Notes under the pieces: generated by a model | Database searches by the model: none | The model's input: only the letters and a program-made list of their open reading frames with translations | Told to the model about the DNA's origin: nothing | NCBI GenBank assembly: GCA_036574215.1 | Contig: JAINCR010000015.1 | Span: 1 to 34,950, forward strand | Direction of reading: 5' to 3' | Length of the DNA stretch: 34,950 nt | From: Caldisericaceae bacterium | Lineage (GTDB): Bacteria > Caldisericota > Caldisericia > Caldisericales > Caldisericaceae | Position numbers and translations under genes: made by a program | Shown: positions 32,525 to 34,950 of the stretch, piece by piece | Position numbering within the stretch: the first letter of the stretch is position 1 | How the letters are laid out: every line of letters starts with the position of its first letter

Positions 32525-33427
32525 TTAAACCTTTTCCCCCGTGCGTTTTCCAAATAGCCCTTGAGGAAGGAAGATCAAAACCAAGATAAGTATTGCATAG
32601 GCAATTCCTTCCCCAATTATAGAATTGATTGAATACCCAAACACTTCAGAAATGCCAAGAATAAATGCACCAGCAACCGCACCACCAATATTCCCTATTC
32701 CCCCTAAAACAGCTGCTATAAAAGCTTTAAGTCCTGGCACAATACCCATGTAAGGTAAAATCCTTGGATATGTTAAACCAGAAAGCAATCCTGCTGCACC
32801 TGCAAGAGCACCACCTACGATAAAGGTTATATCTATAATTTTCTCAAGGTCAATCCCCATAAGCCTCAAGGCATCTTTATCTTGTGCAGACGCTCTCATT
32901 GCCATACCAAGACGTGTGTATTTTATTATGTAAGTTAGAATAAGCATCAACACTATTGATATTGATACATTGATGATTTGATAGTTTGTAAAATATGCCG
33001 TCCCAATATTGTAATTTACCATTGAGATAAACTGAGGAAACGGTCTATAAGAAGGACCTATTGCAGGAATTGCCGATGTAAAATACTCCAAAAACATAGA
33101 AACTCCAATTGCAGTAATTAGTGCAGAAAGTCTTGGCTTATACCTTAATTTTCTGTAGGCAATTCTATTGGAAAGAAATGCAACAAGTGCCCCTGCCAAC
33201 ATACTCACTAAAAGAATAAAAATAATATAAGGATTTTGTCTTTGAGCTAGCATGAAATTGATTGTAAAATAGGCAGCATATGCCCCAAGCATATAAAAAT
33301 CCCCATGTGCAAAGTTCACAAGTCTAATAATTCCATATACAAGAGTGTAGCCGATAGCAATAAGAGCATAAATACTTCCAAGTTGGATTCCGTTAATTAG
33401 TTGTTGTAAGTTAAATATCTTATCCAT
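32525..33427 (-). CDS. livH: Branched-chain amino acid ABC transporter permease LivH
   Basis: 300 aa, about eight transmembrane helices. The N-terminal GSIYALIAIGYTLVYGIIRL plus VNFAHGDFYMLGAY is the LivH signature. The coupling loop is MAMRASAQDKDALRLMGID and the late VLGGIGNIGGAVAGAFILG is also conserved. ATG 33427 follows AGAGGG. It is separated from the binding-protein gene by 51 nt that contain a strong hairpin. Confidence 0.95.
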   Translation of the reverse strand: MDKIFNLQQLINGIQLGSIYALIAIGYTLVYGIIRLVNFAHGDFYMLGAYAAYFTINFMLAQRQNPYIIFILLVSMLAGALVAFLSNRIAYRKLRYKPRLSALITAIGVSMFLEYFTSAIPAIGPSYRPFPQFISMVNYNIGTAYFTNYQIINVSISIVLMLILTYIIKYTRLGMAMRASAQDKDALRLMGIDLEKIIDITFIVGGALAGAAGLLSGLTYPRILPYMGIVPGLKAFIAAVLGGIGNIGGAVAGAFILGISEVFGYSINSIIGEGIAYAILILVLIFLPQGLFGKRTGEKV

Positions 33428-33442
33428 ATTTCCCTCTTTTCT

Positions 33443-33472
33443 TAATTTAGCGGGGTTGCCCCCGCTAAATTA
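33443..33472 (-). terminator. Intercistronic hairpin between the binding protein and livH
   Basis: TAATTTAGCGGGG (33443-33455) and CCCCGCTAAATTA (33460-33472) form a perfect 13-bp stem with a 4-nt loop. On the minus strand it follows the binding-protein stop by 6 nt and no T-run follows, so it is more likely an mRNA-stabilising or partial-readthrough element than a full terminator. Confidence 0.7.
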
Positions 33473-33478
33473 TGCAAA

Positions 33479-34615
33479 CTATGGATTGACAGTTGTTACA
33501 TAAACCTGTTGTCCGTTTTCAATCTCAATAATAACTGCGGACTTTACAGGGTTTCTTTCAGCATCAAATTTTATTTGCCCAGAAACACCATGATAGTCAA
33601 TGTTTTTAAGAGCATCTCTTATCTTTGCTCCATCAGTTGAGCCAGCATTTTGAATAGCCTGTAAAATAAGTCCCATTGCATCATAACCAAGTGCTGCTAA
33701 TGCATCGGGTGGTTGTCCGTATTTTTCTGTGTATTTCTTTACAAATTCTTGAACTTCTGGTCTTTGGTCATCTTTAGAGAAGTGGTTTGTAAAGTAGGAC
33801 CCATTAACCGCATCTCCTCCAATTTTAACAAGGTCTGGTGAATCCCAGCCATCTCCTCCAAGGAATGGACCAGTATAACCAAGCTGTCTTGCCTGTTTTG
33901 CCATAAGTCCATCATCGTTGTAGTAATCTGAGCAGTAAATTACATCGGGTTTCCCTTTGAGGATGTTGGTCAAGAATGGTGTAAAGTCGGTTGTTCCTGC
34001 AGGGTGCCCTTCAAAAGCAACAATTTCCCCACCAAGAGCAGTGAATTTATCCCTAAAGAATTCTGCAAGGCCCTTTGTGTAGTCGTTACTGTTATCAAAA
34101 AGAACTCCTGCCTTCTTTGCATTAAGATCGTTATAAGCAAATATAGCACCAACTGTTCCTTGGAATGGATCGATAAAACAAGCCCTAAAGATGTAATCAC
34201 CTACTTGTGTTACTTTTGGGTTTGTAGAAGTGGGTGAAACCATAGGTATGTTAGCACTCTGACAAATTGGAGCGATTGCAAGGGATACCTTACTCATTAC
34301 TGTTCCTGCAATTGCAACGACTTTATCTTCATTGATGAGTTTTTGTGCTGCAGTTGCACCTTCTGTTGGATCTCCTTTGTCATCTGCAAAAACTAACTCG
34401 ATCTTTTTACCCAACACTCCACCTTTTGCATTCCACTCTTCAATCATCATCTCATAACCGTTTTTAGTTGATACACCAAAAGTAGAAGCTTCTCCTGTTA
34501 CTGGACCAATACCGCCAACTTTAATCGTCTGTGGTTCACTTGAAGTTTTACAACCTGTTAGAGTTGTGCTTAACAGTGCCACCACCAACAACACTAATAC
34601 TACAACTTTTTTCAT
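33479..34615 (-). CDS. livJ: Branched-chain amino acid ABC transporter substrate-binding lipoprotein
   Basis: 378 aa. The signal peptide ends in lipobox LTGC with lipidated Cys22. The mature protein is a type I periplasmic-binding fold: IKVGGIGPVTGEASTFG at the start, NEDKVVAIAGTVMSKVSLA, IPMVSPTSTNPKVT, YIFRACFIDPFQG, DYTKGLAEFFRDKF and GYDAMGLILQAI are standard Liv-type binding-protein motifs. The exact ligand (Leu/Ile/Val, another amino acid, amide or urea-like compound) cannot be read from sequence. ATG 34615 follows GGGGAGGTG. It is the first gene of the operon and the only one ahead of the intercistronic hairpin. Confidence 0.94.
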   Translation of the reverse strand: MKKVVVLVLLVVALLSTTLTGCKTSSEPQTIKVGGIGPVTGEASTFGVSTKNGYEMMIEEWNAKGGVLGKKIELVFADDKGDPTEGATAAQKLINEDKVVAIAGTVMSKVSLAIAPICQSANIPMVSPTSTNPKVTQVGDYIFRACFIDPFQGTVGAIFAYNDLNAKKAGVLFDNSNDYTKGLAEFFRDKFTALGGEIVAFEGHPAGTTDFTPFLTNILKGKPDVIYCSDYYNDDGLMAKQARQLGYTGPFLGGDGWDSPDLVKIGGDAVNGSYFTNHFSKDDQRPEVQEFVKKYTEKYGQPPDALAALGYDAMGLILQAIQNAGSTDGAKIRDALKNIDYHGVSGQIKFDAERNPVKSAVIIEIENGQQVYVTTVNP

Positions 34616-34650
34616 ACTTCACCTCCCCTTTCTAACAAATATTTTTTGAA

Positions 34651-34678
34651 ATTATACGAAAAAACAATTTAAAGTCAA
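34651..34678 (-). promoter_or_regulatory. Promoter of the liv operon
   Basis: On the minus strand TTGACT (34673-34678) and a perfect TATAAT (34651-34656) are 16 nt apart. This is the closest match to the sigma-70 consensus in the window. The predicted start is near 34644, giving a leader of about 28 nt. Confidence 0.7.
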
Positions 34679-34680
34679 TA

Positions 34681-34710
34681 CTAAAAATTTAACCTGTTTT
34701 AAATTTTTAG
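34681..34710. promoter_or_regulatory. AT-rich inverted repeat upstream of the liv promoter
   Basis: CTAAAAATTTA (34681-34691) and TAAATTTTTAG (34700-34710) form a perfect 11-bp inverted repeat with an 8-nt spacer, beginning 2 nt upstream of the -35. It could be a regulator site or an UP-element-like sequence. No regulator gene is nearby. Confidence 0.4.
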
Positions 34711-34950
34711 ATGCAAATTTTCCTAATTTTTACATAACCAAAAGAACCCTTAAAGAAACTTATGTTAAAAACTTTGTTTTCTTAAGATAATAAGAAGAGG
34801 TTCAGTTAAAATTAGGATCCTTAAACTTACTATCCTATTCTTTTTTGTTCCATTTTATTTGTTTTCGAAGGGCATCTAGGAGCTATTCTAAATATACCAT
34901 CGAAATACAAGAAGGAGGAGATTTTTCCACGGATTTTACACTGAGCAAAG
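34711..34950. other. Intergenic end of window, with a partial dispersed repeat
   Basis: No gene with start, ribosome site and family motif is visible in this stretch. From about 34913 the sequence AGGAGGAGATTTTTCCACGG and TTTTACACTGAGCAAAG matches the inverted form of the dispersed repeat seen in clusters 1 and 2, which continues beyond the window. Confidence 0.6.

Overview
The window is AT-rich (about one third G+C by eye) bacterial chromosome. Lysine, isoleucine and asparagine codons are heavily used, genes are packed tightly, and GTG and TTG starts occur beside ATG. A DnaE with an intact PHP domain, an SLH-domain surface protein, a compact type IV pilus operon, a five-gene livKHMGF-type operon and a short rimP-nusA-infB operon together suggest a thermophilic or deep-branching anaerobe. 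A Caldisericum-like organism is my best guess, but this is an impression from composition and gene content, not a sequence match.

Layout, left to right. 1-5.6 kb: a 5'-truncated lipoprotein gene, dnaE, tRNA-Leu(CAA), a non-canonical short-chain dehydrogenase, and a deletion scar where the start of a DUF2148 gene is joined to the end of a class V aminotransferase gene. 5.6-7.5 kb: an MFS permease (minus strand), then a noncoding stretch of composite GTCATCCTGAG-type repeats and G/C hairpins. 7.5-10.5 kb: a 995-aa secreted SLH-domain protein (minus), divergent from the pilus operon. 10.7-17.7 kb: seven overlapping or closely spaced plus-strand genes for a type IV pilus or pseudopilus machine: three tip-type prepilins, a PilM-PilN fusion, PilO, the PilB ATPase and PilC. 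17.7-19.1 kb: a class II glutamine amidotransferase-like protein and RsmG, divergent, with no Shine-Dalgarno on either. 19.1-22.7 kb: a minus-strand operon of dcd, two degV genes, a small membrane protein and an Est30-like carboxylesterase. 22.8-25.0 kb: arsC, then a membrane-anchored protein of unknown function and a lipoprotein with repeated domains. 25.2-29.3 kb: rimP-nusA-infB, with a hairpin right at the predicted 5' end of the transcript, followed by rsmI. 29.3-30.0 kb: a second repeat cluster containing a duplicated 150-bp unit. 30.0-34.6 kb: a branched-chain amino acid type ABC transporter operon (binding protein, LivH, LivM, LivG, LivF) with a near-consensus promoter and an intercistronic hairpin. 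The window ends inside another copy of the dispersed repeat.

How the parts fit together. The pilus operon supplies a tip complex and inner-membrane platform, but the window has no major pilin, prepilin peptidase, retraction ATPase or secretin, so these must be encoded elsewhere. The liv operon is a complete uptake system. The degV/esterase operon could link ester hydrolysis to fatty-acid binding. No CRISPR array, prophage, transposase or recognisable defence system was seen. The least explained features are the composite repeat clusters, the gene-fusion scar, the rimP leader hairpin and the repeat-domain lipoprotein.
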